NCBI GenBank assembly: GCA_945897435.1
Contig: CAMDFJ010000007.1
Span: forward strand, 1-60,739
Direction of reading: 5' to 3'
DNA: 60,739 nucleotides
From: Candidatus Kuenenia stuttgartensis
Lineage (GTDB): Bacteria > Planctomycetota > Planctomycetia > Pirellulales > UBA1268
In this document: piece by piece, positions 45,417 through 52,893 of the stretch
How the letters are laid out: every line of letters starts with the position of its first letter
How positions within the stretch are numbered: the first letter of the stretch is position 1
The notes under the pieces: generated by a model
The model's database searches: none
The model's input: only the letters and a program-made list of their open reading frames with translations
What the model was told of the DNA's origin: nothing
Program-made: the position numbers and the translations under genes

Positions 45417-46761
45417 TGATATCCACCTCCGCCCCGCGGGTCACACCATCCTTGGTCCAGTCGACACCCCAGCCGGGGAAGGCGATCTGCGGATAGGGAT
45501 CGGGTTCGATGGGAGCCTCCAAGGCATAGACGATGTCGAACTGGCGGTCAGTTCGGATTCGGCCCATCCGGAAAAACTTGTTCGTGTGCTGGGTTTTGGG
45601 ATCGAGGCGGACGGGGCCGCCAGGACCGGCGAATTCGAGCCCGTCGCGAAATGCCTGCCGCACCGCCTCGGTCTCGAACGAACCCGCCTTTTCGACGGCC
45701 TTCTTCCAGAGGTGCACGAGGCACCACTGGGGCTCCATCGGGTCGCCGGTCACGCGGTCGTAGCCGAACTCGCGGCGGAAGCCCTCGATCCACTTCCGGT
45801 TTTCTTCGCTGTCGAGGGTCTGGAAGTAGCAGCCCGCCGCGTAGTGACCCCGCACCTGCTTCGGTAGCAGGCTCCGGAGTTCGTCCTCGGCGACGCTCGT
45901 GGAGACGACCGGCAGTTTGTCGGGATCGACCTTCGCATCGGAAAGCGCGGCGAACAGGCCGAGGTTTGAATCGCCATTGACCGTGTTCAGTACGCTGTCG
46001 GCCCCGGAGGCAAGGATCTTCTTGACGACAGCCGTGAAATCCCGGTCGCCGAGTTCGACGTAAGCCTCTCCCATCGGCTTCAGGCCCTTCGCCGCCAGAT
46101 ACTTCTTGGCGATCAGGTTGGCGGTCCGTGGAAACACATAGTCGGAGCCGACGAGAAAGATTCGCTTCCGCGATCCTCCGGCTGCCGACGTCATCCAGTC
46201 GAGCGTGGGGAAAATCTGCTGGTTGGGAAGCGTGCCGCCATAGACGACATAGCGGGAGGACTCGTTTCCCTCGTACTGCACCGGATAGAAGAGCAGCTTC
46301 TTGAATTCCTCGACGATCGGCAGCACGGCCTTGCGGCTGGTGCTCGTCCAGCATCCGAAGAGCGCCACCGCGCCCTTGTCGAGCAGTTCCCGGGCACGCT
46401 TGGCGAACAGGTCTGGCCGGGAGCGGGGATCTGGAGCCCGAGGATCGATTTTCCGGCCGAGGATGCCCCCCGCGGCATTGATCTGCTCGAAGGCATGGAG
46501 TTCGATGTCGCGAAGCGACGTCGAACTGATCGCCATCGGCCCGGTCTGTGAATTGAGCAGGCCAACGAGCACTTCCGGCGGTTCCCTCTTCGGGAGGCCA
46601 ACGGAACAGCCGGCGAACAGCACTGGGGACAGTGCTCCGGCAGCCGCGAGCGTGGCCGCAGCCCCCTCGGTCAGGGCCCGCCGGCGGCTGACGCGGGGAG
46701 CCTGCCGGCGGGGAAGCGGGGCCGGCTCTGGCCTGGTGATCTCGTCGCCGGACATCTTCAT
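45403..46761 (-). CDS. UrtA-like ABC-type substrate-binding lipoprotein
   Basis: This 452-residue protein has a twin-arginine-like segment (SRRRALTEGA, from residue 25) and a lipobox LFAGC (C52), suggesting a Tat-exported lipoprotein. The mature part is a type I periplasmic-binding fold closely resembling urea/short-amide receptor UrtA: VGLLNSQTGPMAISSTSLRD, INAAGGILGRKI, FGCWTSTSRKAVLPIVEEF, YPVQYEGNESS and PNQQIFPTLDW. No UrtB-E permease or ATPase genes are adjacent. Its ATG overlaps the DUF4239 stop as TGATG, and the AIM24 gene overlaps its end. The ligand may be urea or an amide by family, but the gene context argues for a sensor or receptor role instead of bulk import. Confidence 0.83.
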   Translation of the reverse strand: MKMSGDEITRPEPAPLPRRQAPRVSRRRALTEGAAATLAAAGALSPVLFAGCSVGLPKREPPEVLVGLLNSQTGPMAISSTSLRDIELHAFEQINAAGGILGRKIDPRAPDPRSRPDLFAKRARELLDKGAVALFGCWTSTSRKAVLPIVEEFKKLLFYPVQYEGNESSRYVVYGGTLPNQQIFPTLDWMTSAAGGSRKRIFLVGSDYVFPRTANLIAKKYLAAKGLKPMGEAYVELGDRDFTAVVKKILASGADSVLNTVNGDSNLGLFAALSDAKVDPDKLPVVSTSVAEDELRSLLPKQVRGHYAAGCYFQTLDSEENRKWIEGFRREFGYDRVTGDPMEPQWCLVHLWKKAVEKAGSFETEAVRQAFRDGLEFAGPGGPVRLDPKTQHTNKFFRMGRIRTDRQFDIVYALEAPIEPDPYPQIAFPGWGVDWTKDGVTRGAEVDINGNV

Positions 46762-47597
46762 CAGTCCTCGTTCATCCGCTTGTAGACCATTTCAAACGCC
46801 TCCGACGAGACGCTCACGTCGCCGCGAAAAGGCTGGTTCATGTCGAAGATCAGGTGTATCACCACCCCGAGGTAGGCGGCGAGGATGCCCCCCAGCAAGA
46901 GTTGTGTGACAAACTTCATGTCGAACAGCCAACAGAGCACGATGTTGAAAATTGCCCCGAGGAGCATCACGGTCCACATCGTGGCCGGCAGTGCCGACTT
47001 GACCGAGAGCAGCCGCATCCGGCGATATTCCAGGAAGCCGTTGAATTGCCGCAAGGCCTCGGCGTGGAGGATCTCCTGGGCAGGCGTCTGCGGCTGAAAC
47101 TCGACCATCTTCTCATGGATCGCCGAAGCCCGGATCGTGCCCTCCTCCGGGACGATCCCCCGCTGCTGCAGCGGCCAGGCATACTTGATCACGTAGCGGG
47201 TGTAGTCGCGGAGCAGCCAGCGGAGGTTCTGGCCGTAGGGTTCGGGATAGCAGGAGACGTCTTCGTAGAGCGCCGACAGGCTGGCCGCCTCGCGGGTGAC
47301 GTTGGCGCTGGCGTCGGCGACATTCTCGTAGGCGGTGACCGCGATCAGGCCGAGCAGCAGTCCGTAGAACACGCAGAAGCAGGAGAGGATGTATCCGACG
47401 ATGTCGTTCGCGGCCGGCGTAGGCCTGATGAACTGGCGGAGGAACGGCCGCAGGAAGATCGAGCCGATCCAATAGAAACCGACGAATGCGAGGAGAAAAT
47501 AGAGGGTTCTCTCGAGGGATGGAACCTCGTAGAGCCGGAACCAGAAATCGGGGTCGAGCAAAAAATTGAACATGGCCGAATATGCTACCAACGTCAC
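46761..47597 (-). CDS. DUF4239 membrane protein
   Basis: This protein has 278 residues from the GTG at 47597, or 270 from ATG 47573. It has about four membrane segments: residues 33-50, 68-90, 208-226 and 230-250. The family signature FYGLLLGLIAVTAYENVADA is followed by a cytoplasmic or periplasmic helical region and the end NQPFRGDVSVSSEAFEMVY. The GTG has AGAGG 11 bases upstream and leaves only 4 bases to the DUF3299 stop, so it is preferred. DUF4239 proteins are uncharacterised. Coupling to the UrtA-like lipoprotein (TGATG) suggests that the two act together. Confidence 0.8.
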   Translation of the reverse strand: MTLVAYSAMFNFLLDPDFWFRLYEVPSLERTLYFLLAFVGFYWIGSIFLRPFLRQFIRPTPAANDIVGYILSCFCVFYGLLLGLIAVTAYENVADASANVTREAASLSALYEDVSCYPEPYGQNLRWLLRDYTRYVIKYAWPLQQRGIVPEEGTIRASAIHEKMVEFQPQTPAQEILHAEALRQFNGFLEYRRMRLLSVKSALPATMWTVMLLGAIFNIVLCWLFDMKFVTQLLLGGILAAYLGVVIHLIFDMNQPFRGDVSVSSEAFEMVYKRMNED

Positions 47598-47601
47598 CGA
47601 A

Positions 47602-48156
47602 CTACTGCACCTCTTCCCCGTCGAGCGCGTAGATCGCGAGGTGCCTGCCGTCGGGGCCCCGCAGTTCCTCGAGGTGAAATGCCCCGGTCACGGCGACGGG
47701 CCGAATCGAGAAGTTCGCGGTCTTGCCCGGTGCCATCCGGACGACGATGCAGTCGTAGAGGGCGGCGCCGGGGCCGAAGCAGCATTCCATGTTGTCGCGG
47801 ACGAGGACGAACTGGGTCAGGCCGGTCTGCTGGAAACTCGGCAGGATGTAGCCGCGGATCCGGACCCGTTCCCGCTCGAGGGCCGTCACCCGCTTGGGCA
47901 GCAGATCGCGGCTGAAGTCCGACCCCTTCTCCATCTCAAACTTGATGTCGTCGAACGTGATTTCACGCGGTTTGCCCGAGGCCTGTCCCGAGACAGGGGC
48001 GGGTGTCGGGGCGGCGACCTGGTGCCTGCCGGGGCCAGCCAATGCAGCCGAATCGCGGGCAGTGGGCCTGGATGCTGCGGGACCGCCGCAGCCGAGCAGC
48101 TGGATGATCAGCGGGGCGATCAGAACCAGAGACCTTCGGCTACCGCACACGGGCAT
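47602..48156 (-). CDS. DUF3299 lipoprotein
   Basis: This 184-residue protein has a lipoprotein signal (LLGC, C23) and a DUF3299 domain at about residues 75-180: RVRIRGYILPSFQQTGLTQF, VLVRDNMECCFGPGAALYDC and FHLEELRG. The CC pair and following Cys could bind metal. It begins 17 bases inside the upstream DUF3299 gene, and a longer in-frame reading to 48540 is merely antiparallel or out-of-frame overlap. By recall, DUF3299 genes often accompany LolD/FtsX-type ABC genes, as in the block further upstream here. Confidence 0.78.
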   Translation of the reverse strand: MPVCGSRRSLVLIAPLIIQLLGCGGPAASRPTARDSAALAGPGRHQVAAPTPAPVSGQASGKPREITFDDIKFEMEKGSDFSRDLLPKRVTALERERVRIRGYILPSFQQTGLTQFVLVRDNMECCFGPGAALYDCIVVRMAPGKTANFSIRPVAVTGAFHLEELRGPDGRHLAIYALDGEEVQ

Positions 48157-48832
48157 CTTCCAGGTGATAGAGGACGCCGCCGTCGAGGGCCGGCGTGCCG
48201 GTGGGCCGGATGGCGAAACGGCCGGCGATCTTGGTGAGTCGGGGTGAAAACGGGATGCCCTTCGGATCTCGGAGCTGTACGAGGACACGGTCGGTGATCT
48301 TCGGATTGCCACCGAAGCAGCAGTCGCCCTGGTCGCGGACGAGCAGAAACTGCGAGATGCCGGTCTGCTGTTTTCCGGGATACATGTATCCCTTGAGGAG
48401 CACGTCGCGGCCGTCCATCTCCCGGGCGGAATCGGGGATGGCGTTTGCCGGATCGCCCGGCAGCGGCTGGAGCGAGGCGAACGTGAGTCGAGAGAATCCC
48501 TCCGGCAGTTCGGCGGCGTAGACGGCGGAGAGATAGACAAGCCCGCCGACGAGCGAAACCGCCGAGAGGACCATCGCAGTGATGGCCAGCGGCCTGCCTG
48601 TCAGCACCTCCGGCCTCGCGGCGATGTCGCGGACCGCAACCAGGCCCAGCATGAAACCGAGGACGGGCACCACCACCAGCCACCAGTCGACGAATGCCAG
48701 CGGTGAGAGCAGGCCGAGAACGATCGCCGCGATCGCCGTGCTGGCGACCGCACGGTAGAGGTTTGGCTCGTCGCGGGGCGGCCCTTCCGCCCGATCATCT
48801 CCGGATGACGATTCGAAAAGACCAGCTGCCAT
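48140..48832 (-). CDS. membrane protein with C-terminal DUF3299-like domain
   Basis: This 230-residue protein has three membrane helices at about residues 28-50, 52-70 and 82-105, in a DUF4190-like arrangement. The extracytoplasmic DUF3299-like domain (DVLLKGYMYPGKQQTGISQF, LLVRDQGDCCFGG, VLVQLRD) is clearly paralogous to the next gene, including the Cys-Cys pair. It lies 33 bases after the CPFC protein B stop and overlaps the next gene. It presumably displays the domain on the outer face of the cytoplasmic membrane while its paralogue is lipid-anchored. Function unknown. Confidence 0.73.
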   Translation of the reverse strand: MAAGLFESSSGDDRAEGPPRDEPNLYRAVASTAIAAIVLGLLSPLAFVDWWLVVVPVLGFMLGLVAVRDIAARPEVLTGRPLAITAMVLSAVSLVGGLVYLSAVYAAELPEGFSRLTFASLQPLPGDPANAIPDSAREMDGRDVLLKGYMYPGKQQTGISQFLLVRDQGDCCFGGNPKITDRVLVQLRDPKGIPFSPRLTKIAGRFAIRPTGTPALDGGVLYHLEDARVR

Positions 48833-48865
48833 CGCTGCATCCAGAGCCAGGGTCGGAAGCGAAAA

Positions 48866-50404
48866 TCAACGCGAAACCGGACCGGATTCCGGTGGCGGCT
48901 GCGGCCGCAGAAGGAACCAGGAGGCGATCCCGATCGCGACCGCGATCGCCCCCCACAAGGCCCACTTGGATGGCGTTGTCTGATCCTGCCGGGCCTCGGC
49001 GGCGGACGGAGTCGGGAGTGCCGATCCTCCCGGAGGAATGTCGTCGGTGGCGTCCTCGTCGGCGATCACCGGGGCAATCCGGGCCGCCAGAGCCGCGTCG
49101 TCGTCTCCTGAACCGGAAGTGGCGGACGGCAGCATGGGCATGCCTGCTGAAGGATCACCCGGCTCGGCCTCGTCATCGACCTGCTTCGAGGAGCCTCCGG
49201 CGGCCGGGTTTGTTCCGGCCAGGCCCGCGAGCCCGGCCAGTGTCGCCGCCCGGCGGACGGCCTCAGGGTCGATCTTCTCCAGTTTCTTGATCGCCTCGGC
49301 AGCCGCGGGGAGCGGGCAGGCACGCAGGTAGTTCACGACCGGCTCGCGGACAAAGATCGAGTCGGCGTCGGCCTTCTCGAAGAGTTCGGTCAGCCGGTCG
49401 ATCGCCGACCAGTCTTCCCAGCGGGCCAGATCGGCGATCACGAGATCGGCCAGCTTTGGTTCGTCGAGGAGGATTCGCAGCGACTTGAGCACACGCTCTC
49501 GGGGCACCGAGTCAGACTCCTCACCGAGGAATCGTAGTGCCATCACTGCCGCATAGGTTTCAGTGAACGGCACGTCGCGGCCGCGCCGGTCGAGAAACAG
49601 CCGGTCGACGAGGTCGAGCCCCTCGGGACCGCGGAGCGTGACGTAGCAGGCGATCAGGGCATCGAGACCCGAGCGGATTTCAGCCTTATCCTCGCCGAGA
49701 TCGGTTCCCTCGAGAATGGCTCCGATCCGTTCGGCATCGGCCTTGGTGCCGCAGACGCCGAGCATCGTCGCATAGAGCCGCCGCCGACTCGACTGGACCT
49801 TCGGATTCTCGATCCAGGCGAGCAACTGTGTCGGATCCATCCGCGACTCGAGTCCGCGAACGTCGTCGTAAGGGGCGACGGCGAACTCGTCGTAGGCATC
49901 GCGGGCCAACGTTTCGTCGGGATCCTCGAGGTGCTTCTGGAAGAAGGCCAGCCTGTCGGAGCCCTTCTCGGGAAGGTCGGCGAGTTTCCTCAGATACTCG
50001 ACGGCCCGATCGCTCACCGGGATCGGACTCGACCAGACGAGGTTTGGCGGCTCGATGCCCATCAACAGGAAAAGCGAACCGACCGGTTTTTCCTCGAGCA
50101 GGATCGTCTCGATCGGTGCGGCTTCCCCGCCAAGCAGGCCGGCCTCGTCGACGACAGTCGATCCTTTGAGCACCTCGACCACCGCGAACCTGCCCTTCGG
50201 CAGCGGACCTTCGGCCCGTGGCGAGAGCGATCCGGCCGGTGGCGGTTCGACCAGCCGCGCGATCACGGCAGCCTGGCTTTGGGCGATCTCCTGGGCGAAC
50301 GTGAGCGAGACCGCCGAACAGAACGGGCAGGCCTCCACCCGCGTGGCGTGCACGAGGAGGGTGACTGCGAGTGCGAACGCCGTGAATTTCCGCGAGGCAG
50401 ACAT
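48866..50404 (-). CDS. exported CPFC-motif protein B, membrane-anchored
   Basis: This 512-residue protein has a signal peptide ending just before EACPFCSAV (C26 and C29), a helical repeat body to about residue 400, an acidic proline/serine-rich linker, and a C-terminal transmembrane helix (WALWGAIAVAIGIASWFLL, about residues 479-497) with a short tail. It is a longer paralogue of protein A at 43589. The Cys pair at the new N-terminus after cleavage would face the periplasm. ATG at 50404 is chosen for the signal; the frame continues upstream to 50521 without support and enters the inverted-repeat element. It is the first gene of the tight seven-gene run. Confidence 0.72.
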   Translation of the reverse strand: MSASRKFTAFALAVTLLVHATRVEACPFCSAVSLTFAQEIAQSQAAVIARLVEPPPAGSLSPRAEGPLPKGRFAVVEVLKGSTVVDEAGLLGGEAAPIETILLEEKPVGSLFLLMGIEPPNLVWSSPIPVSDRAVEYLRKLADLPEKGSDRLAFFQKHLEDPDETLARDAYDEFAVAPYDDVRGLESRMDPTQLLAWIENPKVQSSRRRLYATMLGVCGTKADAERIGAILEGTDLGEDKAEIRSGLDALIACYVTLRGPEGLDLVDRLFLDRRGRDVPFTETYAAVMALRFLGEESDSVPRERVLKSLRILLDEPKLADLVIADLARWEDWSAIDRLTELFEKADADSIFVREPVVNYLRACPLPAAAEAIKKLEKIDPEAVRRAATLAGLAGLAGTNPAAGGSSKQVDDEAEPGDPSAGMPMLPSATSGSGDDDAALAARIAPVIADEDATDDIPPGGSALPTPSAAEARQDQTTPSKWALWGAIAVAIGIASWFLLRPQPPPESGPVSR

Positions 50405-50458
50405 CACCGTGAGTGTACCGGAGATCTCGTGCAGCGCCTTGCTCGACGGACCCGGCCC

Positions 50459-50602
50459 GGCTCGGGGCTGCCCGTGCCCCGTCGCCGGACGTTCGCCCAG
50501 GCCCTCCAGGCCTGAGCTCACTCGGATGCTGACGGCGCTGCGGCCTCCATGGCTGCGGTTGTCATCATACGCTGGCTCTCAGGGCACGGGCAGCCCCGAG
50601 CC
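50459..50602. repeat. 144-bp element with perfect 21-bp terminal inverted repeats
   Basis: 50459-50479 and 50582-50602 are exact reverse complements, starting GGCTCGGGGCTGCCCGTGCC on the left. The 102-base interior carries no gene. No target duplication is evident at the flanks. It could be a MITE-like remnant, a large cruciform or a strong RNA stem. Confidence 0.75.
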
Positions 50603-50663
50603 TCCTCAATTGGGAAGGGAGAGGGTATTCGATGCTTCAATTCCATGCGGGAGGTGAGGGCCC

Positions 50664-50692
50664 GCCCGTCCGGCGACGGAGCATCGACGGGC
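50664..50692 (-). terminator. weak terminator-like hairpin after ABC permease
   Basis: GCCCGTC (50664-50670) and GACGGGC (50686-50692) can pair across 15 bases; a competing CCGTC/GACGG hairpin lies inside. It begins 31 bases past the permease stop. No T-tract is seen. Confidence 0.3.
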
Positions 50693-50722
50693 CCGAAGCC
50701 GCGTCAGGCACGTTGGCGAGAT

Positions 50723-52045
50723 TCAGCCCGGGCCCTGCAGCCACTTGGCCACGTCGGTGCGGTAGGCGGCGATCGCCGGCAGCAGCGCGGCGGCGATCGC
50801 GAGGATGATCAGGAACGGCACGAGCAGGGCCTCTGCCGCCGGCGACGCCGAAAAGACGCTCGCCGAGACGCCGGCGTTGGTGGTGATCAGCGGGCCGATT
50901 GCCCCGACGAGCAGATGGCCGAGCAGCCAGCCGGCGAGGCCACCACCCACTGCCAGAAGCACCGCCTCGATGAGCACCGTTGTCAGGACCTGGGAGCGGC
51001 GGGCCCCGAGGGCCCTCATCACCGCCACGTCGCGACTGCGTTCGAGCGACGAGCCAACCATGCTGACGAGGATGCCGATCGTGGAGACGAGCACGACAAG
51101 CGCCGTGACGAGGAGCAGGAGCAGTTCGAGTGGTCGGACGAAGAGATCGAGGAGCTGCCTGATCTCCGCCACCGGCAACGCGGCCTGACCATCGCGGCCC
51201 TCGTTGATCGCGGTCCGCAGGCCCATCGCCGTGAGTTCCGCGGGCAGGCCCGGCAGCGAGGCCGTTTCGAGCAGGATCGCAGTCACCTCCCGCTGGGCAT
51301 AGGGAAGCGGGATGTGGCCCGACGGATGGGCCGCCACGGACGGCCCTGCGGTCTCACCCTCAGACAGCGGTTTGGCATGGCCATCCTGAAGATAGAACCC
51401 CTCCATGTTGACGAACACGCCCCGGTCGATCGGCGTGTCGGTGCGGGCCAGGATGCCGACGACCTTGAAGGGGTCGTGGACCGCGCCGTCGTCGGCGCCA
51501 TGCGTCGGCGCGAAGGCGTCGCCGACCTTCAGCCCCAGATTGGCCGCCACGCCCGCGCCGAGGATGCCGCCGAAGAAGTCGTCATCGCTGAAATTCGTTC
51601 CGGCAGCGAATACGAACGGCTGGCCGTCACCTCGCCTGAGCCGGCCGAAGAAGGCGGCATTCGTGCCCACGACCCGGTGGCCGCGGAAGTAGTCACCCAT
51701 GCAGATCGGGACGGCGGTTGCCGTGCTCGCCGCATACTTCCCATCGACGCCATCGGGCCGGGAGGCGGCCGGGAGAAATTCCTGATAGAAGGCCCAGGAG
51801 ACGTTCTCGATCGGCCTGCTGATGAAGTAGACGCTGTTGAGCACGAGCTGCAGCGGGCTTCCCTTGGCGCCGACGATCATGTTGTAGCCGAGGCCCGATC
51901 CCGACTCGAAGGCCTTGTTGACGATGCCGCCGGTGACCAGCGTGGCCACGACGAGCGCCACGCCGAGTGCCAGCGAGAGCGCCGTCAGGATGCTCGTGAG
52001 GAGTCGCTGCCGGATGTTTCTCCAGGCGATGCCGATGAGCGTCAT
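50723..52045 (-). CDS. FtsX/LolC-type ABC transporter permease
   Basis: This 440-residue permease has the MacB/FtsX topology. One N-terminal membrane helix (about residues 15-40) precedes a large extracytoplasmic domain (about 45-310), followed by three C-terminal helices (about 320-345, 370-395 and 405-430). Landmarks are WRNIRQRLLTSILTALSLALGVAL and SSLERSRDVAVMRALGARRSQV. Such permeases use the partner ATPase to drive lipoprotein release, mechanotransmission or periplasmic export, not classical uptake. Its start overlaps the ATPase stop (ATGA at 52042-52045). Confidence 0.88.
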   Translation of the reverse strand: MTLIGIAWRNIRQRLLTSILTALSLALGVALVVATLVTGGIVNKAFESGSGLGYNMIVGAKGSPLQLVLNSVYFISRPIENVSWAFYQEFLPAASRPDGVDGKYAASTATAVPICMGDYFRGHRVVGTNAAFFGRLRRGDGQPFVFAAGTNFSDDDFFGGILGAGVAANLGLKVGDAFAPTHGADDGAVHDPFKVVGILARTDTPIDRGVFVNMEGFYLQDGHAKPLSEGETAGPSVAAHPSGHIPLPYAQREVTAILLETASLPGLPAELTAMGLRTAINEGRDGQAALPVAEIRQLLDLFVRPLELLLLLVTALVVLVSTIGILVSMVGSSLERSRDVAVMRALGARRSQVLTTVLIEAVLLAVGGGLAGWLLGHLLVGAIGPLITTNAGVSASVFSASPAAEALLVPFLIILAIAAALLPAIAAYRTDVAKWLQGPG

Positions 52046-52746
52046 GCCGGCCTCGCCTGGGTGTCGTGGCTGCGGGCGGCCCGGTTGAAGTCTTCGAGCC
52101 GGATCCGCCTTGGAAACTGTTCGGCCACGCTCCGGTCGTGGGTCACGACGAGCAGTGCCGCCCCCTCGGCCCGGCAGGTTTCACGCAGCAGTTCGATCAC
52201 CTGCTGCTGGTGAGCCGTGTCGATGCTGGCGGTGGGCTCGTCGGCCAGCACGACCCTCGGCCGGTTGGCGAGCGAGCGGGCGACGGCCACCCGCTGCTGC
52301 TGGCCGACGCTCAGTTCGGCTGGCTTGTGGTCGAGCCTGTGGCCAAGGCCGACGGCTGCGAGCAGGCTGGCGGCGCGGCCGCGGTCGGGCCGGGACGAGC
52401 CGAACGACATCGCCACGAGAACGTTTTCAATCGCCGTGAAGCCAGGAAGGAGATTGAACTGCTGGAAGACGAGGCCGAGGCAGTCTGCCCGCACACGGTC
52501 GCGGCTCGCCTCGTCGACGCGGGCGATGTCGCGGCCGTCGATGAACACGCTTCCGCTGTCGGGCCGCATGATCCCGGAGACGACGTTGAGGAGCGTCGAT
52601 TTGCCCGAACCGCTCTGCCCCTCGAGGGCACACTGCTCCCCCGGCTCGACGGAAAAGGAGTCGATGTCGAGGACGGCGACGGTCTCGCCGCCGGGCGAGA
52701 TGAACGACTTGCGGACGTTGCGGAGTTCGATGACCGGGGCGGGCAT
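52042..52746 (-). CDS. LolD/MacB-type ABC transporter ATP-binding protein
   Basis: This 234-residue ATPase has Walker A GQSGSGKST (residues 43-51), Q-loop FQQFNLLPG, signature LSVGQQQRVAVARS, Walker B VVLADEPTAS and H-loop VVTHD. The length and the FNLLP motif fit the LolD/MacB/FtsE group. It is co-encoded with the FtsX-type permease. No membrane-fusion partner is encoded beside it; the nearest outer-membrane channel is the plus-strand TolC at 41227. It is divergent from GAPDH, with 147 bases between the starts. Confidence 0.92.
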   Translation of the reverse strand: MPAPVIELRNVRKSFISPGGETVAVLDIDSFSVEPGEQCALEGQSGSGKSTLLNVVSGIMRPDSGSVFIDGRDIARVDEASRDRVRADCLGLVFQQFNLLPGFTAIENVLVAMSFGSSRPDRGRAASLLAAVGLGHRLDHKPAELSVGQQQRVAVARSLANRPRVVLADEPTASIDTAHQQQVIELLRETCRAEGAALLVVTHDRSVAEQFPRRIRLEDFNRAARSHDTQARPA

Positions 52747-52811
52747 GGGTCCGGTCAATCTACGCGAAGACCGCGGCAGCCTGTCAAAAACGCTCCCCCC
52801 ATGGCGGCCGA

Positions 52812-52841
52812 TTGAGCCGATGCGTTGGGCCGGTGTATATT
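52812..52841 (+). promoter_or_regulatory. candidate promoter of GAPDH gene
   Basis: TTGAGC (52812-52817) and TATATT (52836-52841) are separated by 18 bases. They predict a start near 52849 and a 5' leader of about 45 bases. Confidence 0.5.
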
Positions 52842-52893
52842 CCGCCGCCTGCCAAGTTCCGCACTCCCTCCCCAAAGCCCCAGGAGACGTCAC

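Larger units (their letters stand above)
50405..50722. other. 318-bp noncoding gap with inverted-repeat element
   Basis: No gene is visible. The gap contains a 144-bp segment bounded by perfect 21-base inverted repeats (50459-50602) and a short hairpin just after the permease stop. It separates the ABC gene pair from the seven-gene run on the same strand, so the second transcript may start here. Confidence 0.6.

Noticed and set aside
45403-46761. Complete urea ABC transporter operon
   Set aside because: Only the UrtA-like binding protein is present; neighbours are DUF4239 and AIM24, and no UrtB-E or urease genes are seen.
50459-50602. Insertion sequence with transposase
   Set aside because: The interior is only 102 bases with no transposase frame and there is no target duplication at the flanks.
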